A stretch of DNA of 64,000 bases from Halobacillus salinarum (GTDB lineage: Bacteria > Bacillota > Bacilli > Bacillales > Halobacillaceae), in NCBI RefSeq assembly GCF_022919095.1, contig NZ_CP095073.1, positions 2,666,001 through 2,730,000 on the forward strand. The letters are read 5' to 3'. Both the position numbers and the translations under genes were made by a program. Below, piece by piece: positions 30,306 to 39,385 of the stretch (the stretch's first letter is position 1; each line of letters starts with the position of its first letter). Under the pieces are notes generated by a model. The model saw only the letters and a list, made by a program, of their open reading frames with translations, made no database searches and was not told the origin of the DNA.

Positions 30306-31028
30306 TTATTTCCCCCTAACAATCGTTCCAATATTTTCGCCCATTACGGCTTTCTTAATGTTACCTTCTTCTGTTATAGAGAATACCAATAAATCGATAT
30401 CATTGTCCATACACAAAGAAGAAGCAGTAGAATCCATTACGCCTAATCCTTCATTCAGCACTTCCAAGTAAGAGAGCTGCTCGTACTTTTTAGCGTTATT
30501 ATTTATTTTTGGATCAGCAGTATATACGCCATCGACGTTGTTTTTAGCCATTAGAATAACATCCGCTTCAATCTCAGCGGCACGAAGCGCAGCAGTCGTA
30601 TCAGTGGAGAAGTAAGGATTTCCTGTACCTGCTGCAAAGATGACCACCCGTTTCTTCTCTAAATGGCGGATCGCTTTTCTGCGGATGTAAGGTTCAGCCA
30701 CTTGTCTCATTTCTATAGACGTTTGAACTCGAGTTGGAATTCCCATGTTTTCTAAACTGTCCTGGAGGGCAAGGGAATTCATGACCGTAGCCAGCATCCC
30801 CATATAATCAGCATTTGCTCGATCCATTCCCATTTCACTTCCAACTTTTCCCCGCCAAATATTGCCGCCTCCAACTACGACAGCAACTTCCACACCAAGT
30901 TCAGCCACTTCTTTTACTTGGCGTGATACAGACTGGATAATGCTGGGCTCTATTCCGAAACCAGCTTTACCGCTAAGGGCTTCCCCACTAAGTTTAAGTA
31001 CGATACGACGATAGCGAGCTGTAGTCAT
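30306..31028 (-). CDS. pyrH: UMP kinase
   Basis: Hexameric bacterial UMP kinase of the amino acid kinase fold, making UDP. 240 residues from ATG 31028 behind GGAGGT; a slightly longer frame is not used. Motifs: [11 protein letters not shown] (phosphate-binding), [31 protein letters not shown] and [13 protein letters not shown]. It follows tsf, with a terminator between that probably lowers but need not abolish read-through. Confidence 0.96.
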   Translation of the reverse strand: MTTARYRRIVLKLSGEALSGKAGFGIEPSIIQSVSRQVKEVAELGVEVAVVVGGGNIWRGKVGSEMGMDRANADYMGMLATVMNSLALQDSLENMGIPTRVQTSIEMRQVAEPYIRRKAIRHLEKKRVVIFAAGTGNPYFSTDTTAALRAAEIEADVILMAKNNVDGVYTADPKINNNAKKYEQLSYLEVLNEGLGVMDSTASSLCMDNDIDLLVFSITEEGNIKKAVMGENIGTIVRGK

Positions 31029-31106
31029 AGTTACCTCCATTTATCATTGCTTGTCTTTTTTTGTTTTTTGTGCTACTAGTTATCTTTGTATCCTATGTAG
31101 CATGTT

Positions 31107-31135
31107 TGAAAATAGGGAACACTACGTGTCCCCTA
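31107..31135 (-). terminator. Terminator between tsf and pyrH
   Basis: 10-bp stem TAGGGGACAC / GTGTTCCCTA with one G-U pair and a 3-base loop, followed by TTTTC on the minus strand. Confidence 0.75.
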
Positions 31136-31148
31136 CATTTCACAATCA

Positions 31149-32033
31149 TTATTTTTTGATTTGGCTCATTACTTCATCGGCAAAGTTTTCTTCGCGTTTT
31201 TCCATTCCTTCGCCCACTTCAAAACGAGCAAAACTGGACACGCTGCCACCTGCAGAAGCGACAAACTGCTTCACTTTTTGGTCCGGGTCTTTTACGAAAG
31301 CCTGTTCAAGAAGGCAAATTTCCTGGAAGAACTTATTTAAACGGCCTTCTACCATTTTTTCCACAATATTTTCAGGCTTTCCTTCATTTAAAGCCTGAGT
31401 TTTAAGAACTTCACGTTCACTGTTGATTTCTTCTTCAGGAATTTCATCACGAGACACATAACGAGGGTTAACAGCTGCTACATGCATCGCTACGTCCTTC
31501 GCAGCCTGCTCGTCAGTTGAACCTTCAAGGACTGTAAGTACTCCAATTTTACCACCCATGTGCAGGTAAGCCCCAAAAGCATCACTATCTGTTTTTTCTT
31601 TAATAACAAAACGGCGGAGAGAAATCTTCTCACCAATTTTAGCTACGACATCAGTGATGTAGCTGTTGATCGTATCGCCTTCACCATGAAGCTTTTGATC
31701 TAGAGCTTCCTCTAGAGTGGCTGGTTTTTGGTTTACGAGATGCTTGCCCAATTCTTGCAGCAGTGTTTTGAACTGATCATTTTTTGTTACAAAGTCCGTT
31801 TCGCAGTTCACTTCCATAAGAACAGCGGTGTTGCCGGAAACTTCAATATGAGCAGATCCTTCAGCAGCAATGCGGTCTGCTTTCTTTTGAGCTTTGGAAA
31901 TTCCTTTTTCACGGAGCCAGTCCATTGCTTTTTCCATATCTCCATCGTTTTCAGTCAGGGCTTTTTTGCAATCCATCATACCTGCACCTGTTTTTTCACG
32001 AAGTTCTTTAACCATCTTAGCATTTACAGCCAT
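31149..32033 (-). CDS. tsf: Elongation factor Ts
   Basis: Nucleotide exchange factor for EF-Tu. 294 residues: N-terminal UBA-like domain with [19 protein letters not shown], then [17 protein letters not shown] at the core, and the C-terminal module. It pairs with rpsB upstream, with a terminator between them. Confidence 0.97.
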   Translation of the reverse strand: MAVNAKMVKELREKTGAGMMDCKKALTENDGDMEKAMDWLREKGISKAQKKADRIAAEGSAHIEVSGNTAVLMEVNCETDFVTKNDQFKTLLQELGKHLVNQKPATLEEALDQKLHGEGDTINSYITDVVAKIGEKISLRRFVIKEKTDSDAFGAYLHMGGKIGVLTVLEGSTDEQAAKDVAMHVAAVNPRYVSRDEIPEEEINSEREVLKTQALNEGKPENIVEKMVEGRLNKFFQEICLLEQAFVKDPDQKVKQFVASAGGSVSSFARFEVGEGMEKREENFADEVMSQIKK

Positions 32034-32068
32034 TGTTATGCCTCCTTAATAAATATACCTTTATTGCT

Positions 32069-32107
32069 TTAAAAAAGGTGATAAAAGGTCTTCCCCCTTA
32101 TCACCTT
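32069..32107 (-). terminator. Terminator between rpsB and tsf
   Basis: Perfect 10-bp stem AAGGTGATAA / TTATCACCTT with a 13-base loop, followed by TTTTAAAG on the minus strand. It is probably leaky, since tsf is usually expressed with rpsB. Confidence 0.75.
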
Positions 32108-32119
32108 CTGAAACTATCC

Positions 32120-32863
32120 TTACTCTTGAGCAGTTTCTACTTCTTCAAGTTCTTCTGCTTCTTCAGTAACTTCAGTTTCTTCGCCCTGCTTCGCTTCCAG
32201 TACGGCATCTGCCATTTTGGAAGTAAGCAATTTCACGGCGCGAATCGCGTCATCGTTTGCCGGGATGACATAATCGATTTCATCCGGATCACAGTTTGTA
32301 TCTACAATACCGATTACCGGGATATTTAGTTTATGAGCTTCTGCGATTGCAATACGCTCTTTACGAGGATCAATGACAAACATTGCATCCGGAAGGCTGT
32401 TCATTTCTTTAATTCCACCAAGGAATTTCACAAGGCGGTCTTTTTCTTTAAGCATATCTACGACTTCTTTTTTCGGAAGCACATCAAATGTACCGTCCTC
32501 TTCCATACGCTCAATATCTTTTAAACGGTTGATACGGCGGCGGATGGTTTGGAAGTTCGTTAGTGTTCCACCTAACCAGCGCTGGTTAATATAGAACATG
32601 CCGCAGCGGTTTGCTTCGTCACGGACTGTGTCCTGCGCTTGTTTTTTCGTTCCAACGAATAGGATGTTGCCACCATCAGCAGCAATCTCTCTTACATAGT
32701 TGTAAGCTTCATCAACCTTTTTCACCGTTTTTTGCAGGTCGATGATATAAATTCCGTTACGCTCTGTGAAGATGTACTTTTTCATCTTCGGATTCCAGCG
32801 ACGGGTTTGGTGTCCAAAATGAACACCAGCTTCTAAAAGCTGTTTCATAGAAATAACAGACAT
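32120..32863 (-). CDS. rpsB: 30S ribosomal protein S2
   Basis: 247 residues, beginning [36 protein letters not shown] and [20 protein letters not shown] are family signatures. The C-terminal tail after about residue 228 is very acidic ([16 protein letters not shown]). The ATG lies 7 bases after AGGAGG. It has its own promoter and a leader that folds. Confidence 0.97.
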   Translation of the reverse strand: MSVISMKQLLEAGVHFGHQTRRWNPKMKKYIFTERNGIYIIDLQKTVKKVDEAYNYVREIAADGGNILFVGTKKQAQDTVRDEANRCGMFYINQRWLGGTLTNFQTIRRRINRLKDIERMEEDGTFDVLPKKEVVDMLKEKDRLVKFLGGIKEMNSLPDAMFVIDPRKERIAIAEAHKLNIPVIGIVDTNCDPDEIDYVIPANDDAIRAVKLLTSKMADAVLEAKQGEETEVTEEAEELEEVETAQE

Positions 32864-32911
32864 TATTTTTCCTCCTGTTTTGGTTTATTAGTATCCTCCG
32901 CCTCATTCATC

Positions 32912-32955
32912 TTTCTTGAAAAACTCCCTGAATAGAGAGCAACCTTTTCAAGAAA
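32912..32955 (-). promoter_or_regulatory. Hairpin leader of rpsB
   Basis: Perfect 11-bp outer stem TTTCTTGAAAA / TTTTCAAGAAA enclosing a smaller CTCTC ... GGGAG hairpin that is followed by TTTTT. The two can be drawn as alternative folds, one terminator-like. rpsB is autoregulated by S2 in several bacteria, so this is a likely control element. The specific mechanism is inference. Confidence 0.5.
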
Positions 32956-32986
32956 TCCAAAGGCGTGTGTATTGACACCGACAGTA

Positions 32987-33015
32987 AATATACCATATCA
33001 AAGCCGCTCATTCAA
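32987..33015 (-). promoter_or_regulatory. Sigma-A promoter for rpsB
   Basis: Minus strand -35 TTGAAT at 33015-33010, a 17-bp spacer and -10 TATATT at 32992-32987. It lies 10 bases after the swrB stop with no terminator between, so fla/che transcripts can also enter rpsB. Confidence 0.72.
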
Positions 33016-33024
33016 GTGATTCTG

Positions 33025-33492
33025 CTAATTTTCCTGTTGAAATTTGATAAGTAGATCAATCTCTGTTTTTCCTTTATTTAATTTCCTTGCGATCTCCTCG
33101 TTGTTGAGTCCCTGCTCTTTCAATTGGTACACTTTTGAATGCAGGGAAGGCTGATAAGCAGATTCTTCTTCTTTAGGTGCTGGAGGCTGGTAACTTTGAA
33201 CCTGGCCGGCCTCATGTGAATAAGTCTGTTCTTTCTTCTGTATTTCCTTCTTTTTGTTTACATTCTCTCTTTCTACATCATTACCGGAAGAAGCTAGCCT
33301 ATCACTCAACCGCTTGTTTTCTTCCTTTATTTCGAGCAGATAAGAACTGAACAGTTCTTCTATTTCACGAGCTGTCTGTTTTTGTTTCTGCTCAAGCTCT
33401 TCTGTTTTTTTTATTCTAGCCATTAGAGTCATAACAGCTAAAATTAATATTCCATCGATAATAAAATTGAGAATAATTAAGAATAACGTCAT
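33025..33492 (-). CDS. swrB: Swarming motility protein SwrB
   Basis: 155 residues with an N-terminal membrane segment (LFLIILNFIIDGILILAVMTLM), a coiled coil rich in Lys/Glu/Gln to about residue 90, and a conserved C-terminal helix-turn-helix-like end (LNNEEIARKLNKGKTEIDLLI). In B. subtilis SwrB promotes assembly of the flagellar export apparatus and sigma-D activity. It is the last fla/che gene before rpsB, as in B. subtilis. Confidence 0.88.
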   Translation of the reverse strand: MTLFLIILNFIIDGILILAVMTLMARIKKTEELEQKQKQTAREIEELFSSYLLEIKEENKRLSDRLASSGNDVERENVNKKKEIQKKEQTYSHEAGQVQSYQPPAPKEEESAYQPSLHSKVYQLKEQGLNNEEIARKLNKGKTEIDLLIKFQQEN

Positions 33493-33520
33493 GAAAGCTC
33501 CCCTCTTATAGAACCCATCT

Positions 33521-34894
33521 TTATTCTTCCTTTGGTTTGATTACAATTTCACTGTCTAAAATCGTAGCACACACATTTTTATGAGGAGATAAAAGTTTGT
33601 ATTGATATTTTCCAAAACCCAAATGGACATGTGGATACATCGTTCCATTTACCTGTACCTTAGCATTGGTCAAATCACTTATCGAAGCATTTAACTCGCT
33701 TAATAATTCTAAACAATGGCTGATCTCTGCTTCTACCACTTCTAAAGAATTTCTTTGCCTGAGCATCGTAATTCTGTCTTTCACTGTCAACCCTTGCGTT
33801 TCTTGTTTCTCACGCAGCACTTCTGCTAATTTGTGAAGTTTCTTTTCTTCTTCTCTTTTTTTCTTTAACTGCTTAGCCGTGTCCTGCTGTTTTTCAGCTA
33901 CTTTTCTATTTAATCCAATTGATATTTCTGTTTTAGTGCTCATTCTGTTTCCTATATCTTTCGCTTCCACTAATGCCCCTGCGGATAAAGAGCCGCCGAT
34001 AATATTGCCGTGCTGACAATAGATACTTCCCTTAGCGACACATTCGCTATGAAGAATGGAATGCGCAGCAAAAATGCTCCCGCCTGCTTCTACACTTGCC
34101 TGGTTAATATATCCAACCCGGACATCCTGGCCAGCTTCAATCCTCGCTTTTCCCAACCCTGCAATTCCTTCTGCCACATGAATAGAACCACCTGCACAAA
34201 TCGTTGCTCCTTCTACCATCCCATAAACCTGAACGTCACCTTCCGCCTTCACTTGATAGCCGGAAGGCACATTTCCCTTAATAACAACAGAGCCGACAAA
34301 ATCAAGGTTTCCAGTTTTTAAATCCAGATCTCCAGCAACTTCAAACAGCGGCTGGACGTTAAGAGCCCTGTCTTCATAGCTCAGCTTTCCGTTGATCGTG
34401 GAATAAAAACTCGCTTCGGCCCCTTTGTAATCTGTATTTTTTCCTGCCTTGATGACTGGAGCTTTACCTGGCTTGGCCGGTAATACTTCACCGAGCACAT
34501 TTTTGCCGGGAGTCCCTTTTGTAGGAGGTTCTATCACCGCAATCCGCTCACCCTCTTTAACGGATGGGATCTGAATGATGTCTCTGAAGCTCACTTTTTC
34601 ATGTTCTTCAATTTCCATAGAAAAAGTATGATCAAAAATCACTTTGCCATTTTTTCCATGTTTCGCTTCCCTGCCGATGGCTATGACAAGCGGAAAATCC
34701 ACTGAGTGGATGTTCTCTGACAGCAGACGTACAGCCTCTTCATCCACACCGAACAAAACATGGTTTTCCTCAAGTATTCCCATAATTTCATCCACCGACA
34801 CTTCTTCCAGATGAAAGTCAGAATCATGATATAAATAGGCTTCCAATCTGTCATTGGAAACAGACAGTCTCAATCCTTCCAATTGTTTCTGCAC
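33521..34894 (-). CDS. FapA (DUF342) family protein
   Basis: 457 residues. The N-terminal part (to about 150) is an alpha/beta FapA_N-like region. The middle is a right-handed beta-helix with many short repeats of the pattern GDVQVYGMVEGATICAGGSI. Two coiled-coil stretches rich in Lys/Glu/Gln follow, and a small beta end domain. The family is described as flagellar assembly or polar-localisation related but without a known activity. The start is GTG at 34894 behind AGGAGG. B. subtilis has no gene between sigD and swrB, so this is an extra member here. Confidence 0.85.
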   Translation of the reverse strand: MQKQLEGLRLSVSNDRLEAYLYHDSDFHLEEVSVDEIMGILEENHVLFGVDEEAVRLLSENIHSVDFPLVIAIGREAKHGKNGKVIFDHTFSMEIEEHEKVSFRDIIQIPSVKEGERIAVIEPPTKGTPGKNVLGEVLPAKPGKAPVIKAGKNTDYKGAEASFYSTINGKLSYEDRALNVQPLFEVAGDLDLKTGNLDFVGSVVIKGNVPSGYQVKAEGDVQVYGMVEGATICAGGSIHVAEGIAGLGKARIEAGQDVRVGYINQASVEAGGSIFAAHSILHSECVAKGSIYCQHGNIIGGSLSAGALVEAKDIGNRMSTKTEISIGLNRKVAEKQQDTAKQLKKKREEEKKLHKLAEVLREKQETQGLTVKDRITMLRQRNSLEVVEAEISHCLELLSELNASISDLTNAKVQVNGTMYPHVHLGFGKYQYKLLSPHKNVCATILDSEIVIKPKEE

Positions 34895-34914
34895 GTGTAT
34901 CCAACCTCCTGATG

Positions 34915-35688
34915 CTAAGCTTTTTGCAAACTCAGGGCATTTCTAAGCTTAAAAATGGCCTTGGCGTGAATCTGAGATATTCTCGAAGTCGTTAAGCTCA
35001 TCACCTGGCCGATTTCGGTTAAGGTTAATTCTTCATTATAAAATAAACTGATGACGGTTTGCTCTTTTTCGTTGAGTGTTTTGATTTGCAAGGCTAGCTC
35101 ATCATAATTTTCCTGCTTAATCATGTTGTCCTGAGGAGAGGACGCGGATTGATCCGGGATGGAATAACCGATTCCTTCTTTATGTTCGTCTCCGCCGTCT
35201 CTAGGCTTTTCCTCGATCGATAAAACATTGGCAAACAAAGAATCTTTCACTATTTCTTCCACTTCCTCCACCGGCATGTGCAGCTGCTCGGCAATTTCTT
35301 CAGATGTTGCTGCTCTATGCTGGTTTTGTTCAATAGCTTCCGCTGCTTGCTCAATTTTCTTAGCCTTATCTCTGACAGATCTAGGCAGCCAGTCTTCTTT
35401 TCTTAAGCCATCAATAATAGAGCCTCTGATTCTAAAAGAAGCGTACGTATCAAACTTCAAGTCTCTGGAAGGGTCAAATTTTTTTAACGCATCGTAAAGC
35501 CCGAATAATCCTAAACTATGCACATCATCTTTACTGACATTTTTCGGTAAGTGAGCAGAGATGCGCTGTACATGGTAATTAACTAAATAGAGGTAGCATT
35601 GTACCAGTTCATTGGCTGCATCTGGGTGCTGCTCTTTTTTCCAGAGCTCCCACAATTGTTGTTCTTGAGGAGTAAAAGAGTTCGCCAT
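34915..35688 (-). CDS. sigD: RNA polymerase sigma-D (FliA type)
   Basis: Sigma factor for late flagellar, chemotaxis and autolysin genes. 257 residues. Region 2 has NVSKDDVHSLGLFGLYDALKK and FDTYASFRIRGSIIDGLR. Region 3 follows, and region 4 has LTLTEIGQVMSLTTSRISQI. The start at 35688 (MANSFTPQEQ) is preferred because GAGGGGG abuts the first ATG and stands 6 bases from the second. It lies near the end of the operon, as in B. subtilis. Confidence 0.95.
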   Translation of the reverse strand: MANSFTPQEQQLWELWKKEQHPDAANELVQCYLYLVNYHVQRISAHLPKNVSKDDVHSLGLFGLYDALKKFDPSRDLKFDTYASFRIRGSIIDGLRKEDWLPRSVRDKAKKIEQAAEAIEQNQHRAATSEEIAEQLHMPVEEVEEIVKDSLFANVLSIEEKPRDGGDEHKEGIGYSIPDQSASSPQDNMIKQENYDELALQIKTLNEKEQTVISLFYNEELTLTEIGQVMSLTTSRISQIHAKAIFKLRNALSLQKA

Positions 35689-35743
35689 AGTCATCCCCCT
35701 CGGCTGAAGTATTTCCCAAAGCTTCCTGCACGTCCAAAAACAT

Positions 35744-36244
35744 TTAGATTTCAGTTTGTCCTTTGTTTACCGTCCGCACCTTAAGCATGCCGGTTTCAGA
35801 ATCAAATTGTATCGTTCTTCCGCTTCTTCCCCCGACATCTTCACTTACAACAGGGATACTGAGACTGTTCAGCTTTTTCCGGACAGCCTCAATATTTCTC
35901 GGTCCAATTCTCATCAATTCATTTTCTGTGTGAAATTGAAACATCTGTGCTCCCCCAGCGAGCTTAGCTTTCAAACGGTACCTTCTGCCACCTGCCGTTT
36001 CTATAGCCCTAACGAGATCCTCGACTGCTGTATCTGCAAACTTAGCGCGATTGATATTCAAATGTCTCGAAGTACTGGAGTCAGGCAGCATGATATGGGC
36101 CATGCCGGCAATTTTTTGGATGCCGTCAAACAGAACGATTCCAACACAAGAGCCGAGCCCGGAAGTTTTTAATACATGAGGGCTCTTGATCACCTTGGCA
36201 TCCGCTATTCCTACCTTAATGATTTGGACTACATCAGTCATCAT
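35744..36244 (-). CDS. cheD: Chemoreceptor glutamine deamidase CheD
   Basis: Deamidates receptor glutamines and partners with CheC in adaptation. 166 residues with the catalytic cysteine in KTSGLGSCVGIVLFD and the histidine in GMAHIMLPDS, then KLAGGAQMF. The start overlaps the cheC stop by 11 bases. Two adjacent ATGs are possible. Confidence 0.95.
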   Translation of the reverse strand: MMTDVVQIIKVGIADAKVIKSPHVLKTSGLGSCVGIVLFDGIQKIAGMAHIMLPDSSTSRHLNINRAKFADTAVEDLVRAIETAGGRRYRLKAKLAGGAQMFQFHTENELMRIGPRNIEAVRKKLNSLSIPVVSEDVGGRSGRTIQFDSETGMLKVRTVNKGQTEI

Positions 36245-36875
36245 CCGCCACTCCTAATGCTTTAAACAAAGTTCTGTATGAATCAGGATGTGGAAACAGA
36301 AAAAAATGCCCCTTAATTCTTTCTTCAGACTGGTTATCCTCTTCCCCTAAAGCCGTTTCAATTACGATTGCCTGATCGCTTACGTGCGACAGCTCAAGCA
36401 ATCCGTAACTTAATATCGCTCCAGCCATATCCATGGCAAGGGAGGGCACTGATAGATACAAATCAAGGTTGGTAAAATCACTCAATGCAGATATGTATGA
36501 ACCAGAAAGAATATTTCCTAGTTCCTGCAGAGCAGAGACTGCAAATTCCTCGGTTATGATTGTGTCAAGGCTCCCCTGCTCTAATCCAGTTACTTGCTGA
36601 ACAAATCGTTCTGCCTCCACTGGCGGCAGAATAAAAAAGATGTCTCCGGGTACATCTCCACTGATTTTCAAAGCAATACTGACAACAGGTTCTTCTGCTC
36701 CACCGGCTAAATCCATCACTTCGTCAAAAGTAACTACATTTACTGCGGGGATGTGCATATCGATTTTTCGATTTAACAAATTTGAAAGTGAGGTGGCTGC
36801 ATGACCGGCACCAATGTTTCCGACTTCTTTGAGAACATCCAAATGAAGGGTAGAAAATTGCTCACTGAAGCTCAT
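36234..36875 (-). CDS. cheC: CheY-P phosphatase CheC
   Basis: Dephosphorylates CheY-P and binds CheD. 213 residues with both phosphatase motifs of the E-x2-N type: LKEVGNIGAGHAATSL near the start and ALQELGNILSGSYISAL in the middle. The start ATG 36875 follows a GAAGGTTGA stretch that also holds the cheW stop. Confidence 0.94.
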   Translation of the reverse strand: MSFSEQFSTLHLDVLKEVGNIGAGHAATSLSNLLNRKIDMHIPAVNVVTFDEVMDLAGGAEEPVVSIALKISGDVPGDIFFILPPVEAERFVQQVTGLEQGSLDTIITEEFAVSALQELGNILSGSYISALSDFTNLDLYLSVPSLAMDMAGAILSYGLLELSHVSDQAIVIETALGEEDNQSEERIKGHFFLFPHPDSYRTLFKALGVADDD

Positions 36876-36879
36876 GACA

Positions 36880-37350
36880 TCAACCTTCAATCTCCATTAA
36901 CTTCTGTACTTCCTTTTGATTTAACACCATTTCCAGGTCCAGTAAAATCAATAGACGCCTCTCTAATTTTGCTACGCCGCGGATGTATTCGACTTCTACT
37001 GTCCCGACTACCTCCGGAGGCGGCTCAATATCATCTTCTTTCAAGTCAAGAACGTCATTTGCACTATCCACAATCAGTCCGACATCCATATCCGCAATCG
37101 AACTGACAATAATTCTTGTTTGTTCATCATGCTCAGACGCTTCCAGGTTAAACCTTTTTCTTAAGTCAATGATCGGTGTTACAACTCCCCGCAGGTTGAT
37201 GACTCCCTCAACAAACTCCGCTGTCTTAGGGACACGGGTAATAGGTAACAGCCGCTCAATGGAACCAACGTTTTCCACAGGAATGGCATATTCCTCGTCT
37301 TTTAATTGAAAAACGATTACCTTTGTTTGCTTTACCGCTTCTTCAGTCAT
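36880..37350 (-). CDS. cheW: Chemotaxis coupling protein CheW
   Basis: Adaptor linking receptors to CheA. 156 residues of SH3-like folds, with IVFQLKDEEYAIPVENV, ITRVPKTAEFVEGVINLRG and VVTPIIDLRKRF. It lies between cheA and cheC. Confidence 0.95.
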   Translation of the reverse strand: MTEEAVKQTKVIVFQLKDEEYAIPVENVGSIERLLPITRVPKTAEFVEGVINLRGVVTPIIDLRKRFNLEASEHDEQTRIIVSSIADMDVGLIVDSANDVLDLKEDDIEPPPEVVGTVEVEYIRGVAKLERRLLILLDLEMVLNQKEVQKLMEIEG

Positions 37351-37368
37351 TCCAATCCCTCCAGTTCG

Positions 37369-39372
37369 TTATTTAATCAAGGCATTACTATCAACAATGA
37401 GTGCTACCTGACCGTCCCCTAAAATCGTTGCACCCGATATAGCAAATACCCCTGATAAATAGTTGCCAAGCGTCTTTAAAACAACTTCCTGCTGCCCGAT
37501 AAATGAATCTACGACTAAAGCAGCCATCTTATCGCCTTTTCTTACGAGAACGATCGAATAGAACTCGTTTTGTTCACGAGTTTCAGGAACTGTAAATAAA
37601 TCTTTTAAAAATACAAGCGGAACCACTTTGCCTCGAAAATCAATGACCTTTTTGTTATGAGCGTGGAAGATATCTTCCCGCTTAACAATTGCGGTTTCAA
37701 TAATAGACGATAATGGAATAGCATATTTCTCATCCTGAACCTCAACGAGCATGACGGAGATGATTGAAAGTGTGAGTGGAAGCTGGATTGAAAAGGTACT
37801 CCCGCGATCGACTTCTGACGTTATAGAAATGTTTCCGCCAAGTGATTCGATCGTATTTTTAACAACATCCAGGCCGACTCCACGCCCTGAAATATCAGAG
37901 ATCTGGTCGGCAGTAGAAAAACCGCTTTCCATAATCAATTCAAATACTTGGTTGTCAGGCAATCCAGCCGCCTGTTCTTCAGTTACGACTTGGTTCTGTA
38001 CCGCTTTTTCTATCACTCTACTGCGATTGATACCAGCCCCATCATCAGAGATTTCGATAAATACGTGGTTCCCACTATGGAAAGCCTTTAATTCCAGACG
38101 ACCTTCCCTTGGTTTACCTTTTTCCTCCCGAATATCAGGATGTTCCAAGCCGTGGTCTAAAGCATTTCTAATTAAATGCACGAGGGGATCTCCAATCTCA
38201 TCGATAACAGTTCGATCGAGTTCGGTATCTGCTCCTTCTACTTGTAAATCGACTTGCTTACCCAAATCCCTGGAAAGCTGTCGAACCATCCTCGGAAACC
38301 GGTTGAACACTTGTTCTATAGGGACCATACGCATGTTGAGGATAATGCTTTGCAAATCCCCTGAAATTCTTGACATTCTTTCTACTGTTCCTTTGAGTTC
38401 CTCATGAGCGAGTTCGTTCGAAATCTGTTCAAGTCTTCCCCGGTCAATCACAAGTTCTTCAAATAGATTCATAAGTACATCTAGTCGATCTATATTGACT
38501 CTTATTGTTTTGTTCGAATTCTGCTTGGCAGTTGAATTGTGTACAGGCTCTTCCTGTGTTGCTGCATTTTCTCTGGAGAAACCTCCCTCCGGTTCCTCGT
38601 TTTCTGGTACTTGCTCGTACTCCTGGAGAGAGAACGTGGAAATTTCAACTCTTTCAATCTCGGAAACTTTAAGTATCCTCTCCTTAATTTCTTCCATTTT
38701 TTCTCCTGAGATCAAAACGACATGAAAGGAAGATTCAAAGGCTTCATTTTCTAAATCCTCTACACTTGGTACTGAATAGACGACTTCTCCAACCTGTTCC
38801 AACACTTCAAATACCATGTAAACTCTGGCCGCCTTCAATAAACAGTCGTCTCTTAAAGTAATTTCAATTTGATAATTGAACTGACCTTGTTCCTGGGATT
38901 GCTCTAAGACCGTCAAAGTGAATTCATCAAGCTGAATTTCAGGAGTAGGTGAAGGAGTATGTATGGCTTTATTCTCAACGTGGTCTGATACCGTCCCATT
39001 TTCAATAGCCTGAAGCATAAGTACTACCTTTTCAACGTCTCGTTTTCCCGTGCCTCCGTCTGCAATGTCCATAACCATTGCTTCGAGGTCATCCACTGAA
39101 TCAAAAACAACATCGAGCATTTCAGTATTTACATCAATCTTCTTGTTTCTTACACCATCCAGCACATTTTCCATTTTGTGAGTTAAATTCGATAAATCCT
39201 GGTATCCCATAGTCGCTGACATCCCTTTCAGCGTATGAGCAGATCGAAAGATTTCCCCGACTATTCCGAGGTCCCCTGGATTTTTCTCCAGCTGTAGTAA
39301 GTGATCATTAATGGCTTGAAGATGTTCTTTACTTTCATCAATAAATACTTCCATGTATTGATTGGTTTCCAA
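37369..39372 (-). CDS. cheA: Chemotaxis histidine kinase CheA
   Basis: Phosphorylates CheY and CheB on receptor signals. About 667 residues: P1 with the phospho-histidine near 45 (RSAHTLKGMSATMG), P2, dimerisation, kinase with N-box HLIRNALDHGLEHPD and G-box DISGRGVGLDVVK, and the C-terminal CheW-like domain. I chose TTG at 39372 because AAGGAGG stands upstream; an earlier frame overlaps cheB and is unlike the family. Confidence 0.96.
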   Translation of the reverse strand: METNQYMEVFIDESKEHLQAINDHLLQLEKNPGDLGIVGEIFRSAHTLKGMSATMGYQDLSNLTHKMENVLDGVRNKKIDVNTEMLDVVFDSVDDLEAMVMDIADGGTGKRDVEKVVLMLQAIENGTVSDHVENKAIHTPSPTPEIQLDEFTLTVLEQSQEQGQFNYQIEITLRDDCLLKAARVYMVFEVLEQVGEVVYSVPSVEDLENEAFESSFHVVLISGEKMEEIKERILKVSEIERVEISTFSLQEYEQVPENEEPEGGFSRENAATQEEPVHNSTAKQNSNKTIRVNIDRLDVLMNLFEELVIDRGRLEQISNELAHEELKGTVERMSRISGDLQSIILNMRMVPIEQVFNRFPRMVRQLSRDLGKQVDLQVEGADTELDRTVIDEIGDPLVHLIRNALDHGLEHPDIREEKGKPREGRLELKAFHSGNHVFIEISDDGAGINRSRVIEKAVQNQVVTEEQAAGLPDNQVFELIMESGFSTADQISDISGRGVGLDVVKNTIESLGGNISITSEVDRGSTFSIQLPLTLSIISVMLVEVQDEKYAIPLSSIIETAIVKREDIFHAHNKKVIDFRGKVVPLVFLKDLFTVPETREQNEFYSIVLVRKGDKMAALVVDSFIGQQEVVLKTLGNYLSGVFAISGATILGDGQVALIVDSNALIK

Positions 39373-39385
39373 CGCTTTCTCCTCC

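Noticed and set aside
37751-38407. 218-codon plus-strand open frame opposite cheA
   Set aside because: Antisense shadow of cheA with a Ser-rich product and no ribosome site or family likeness.
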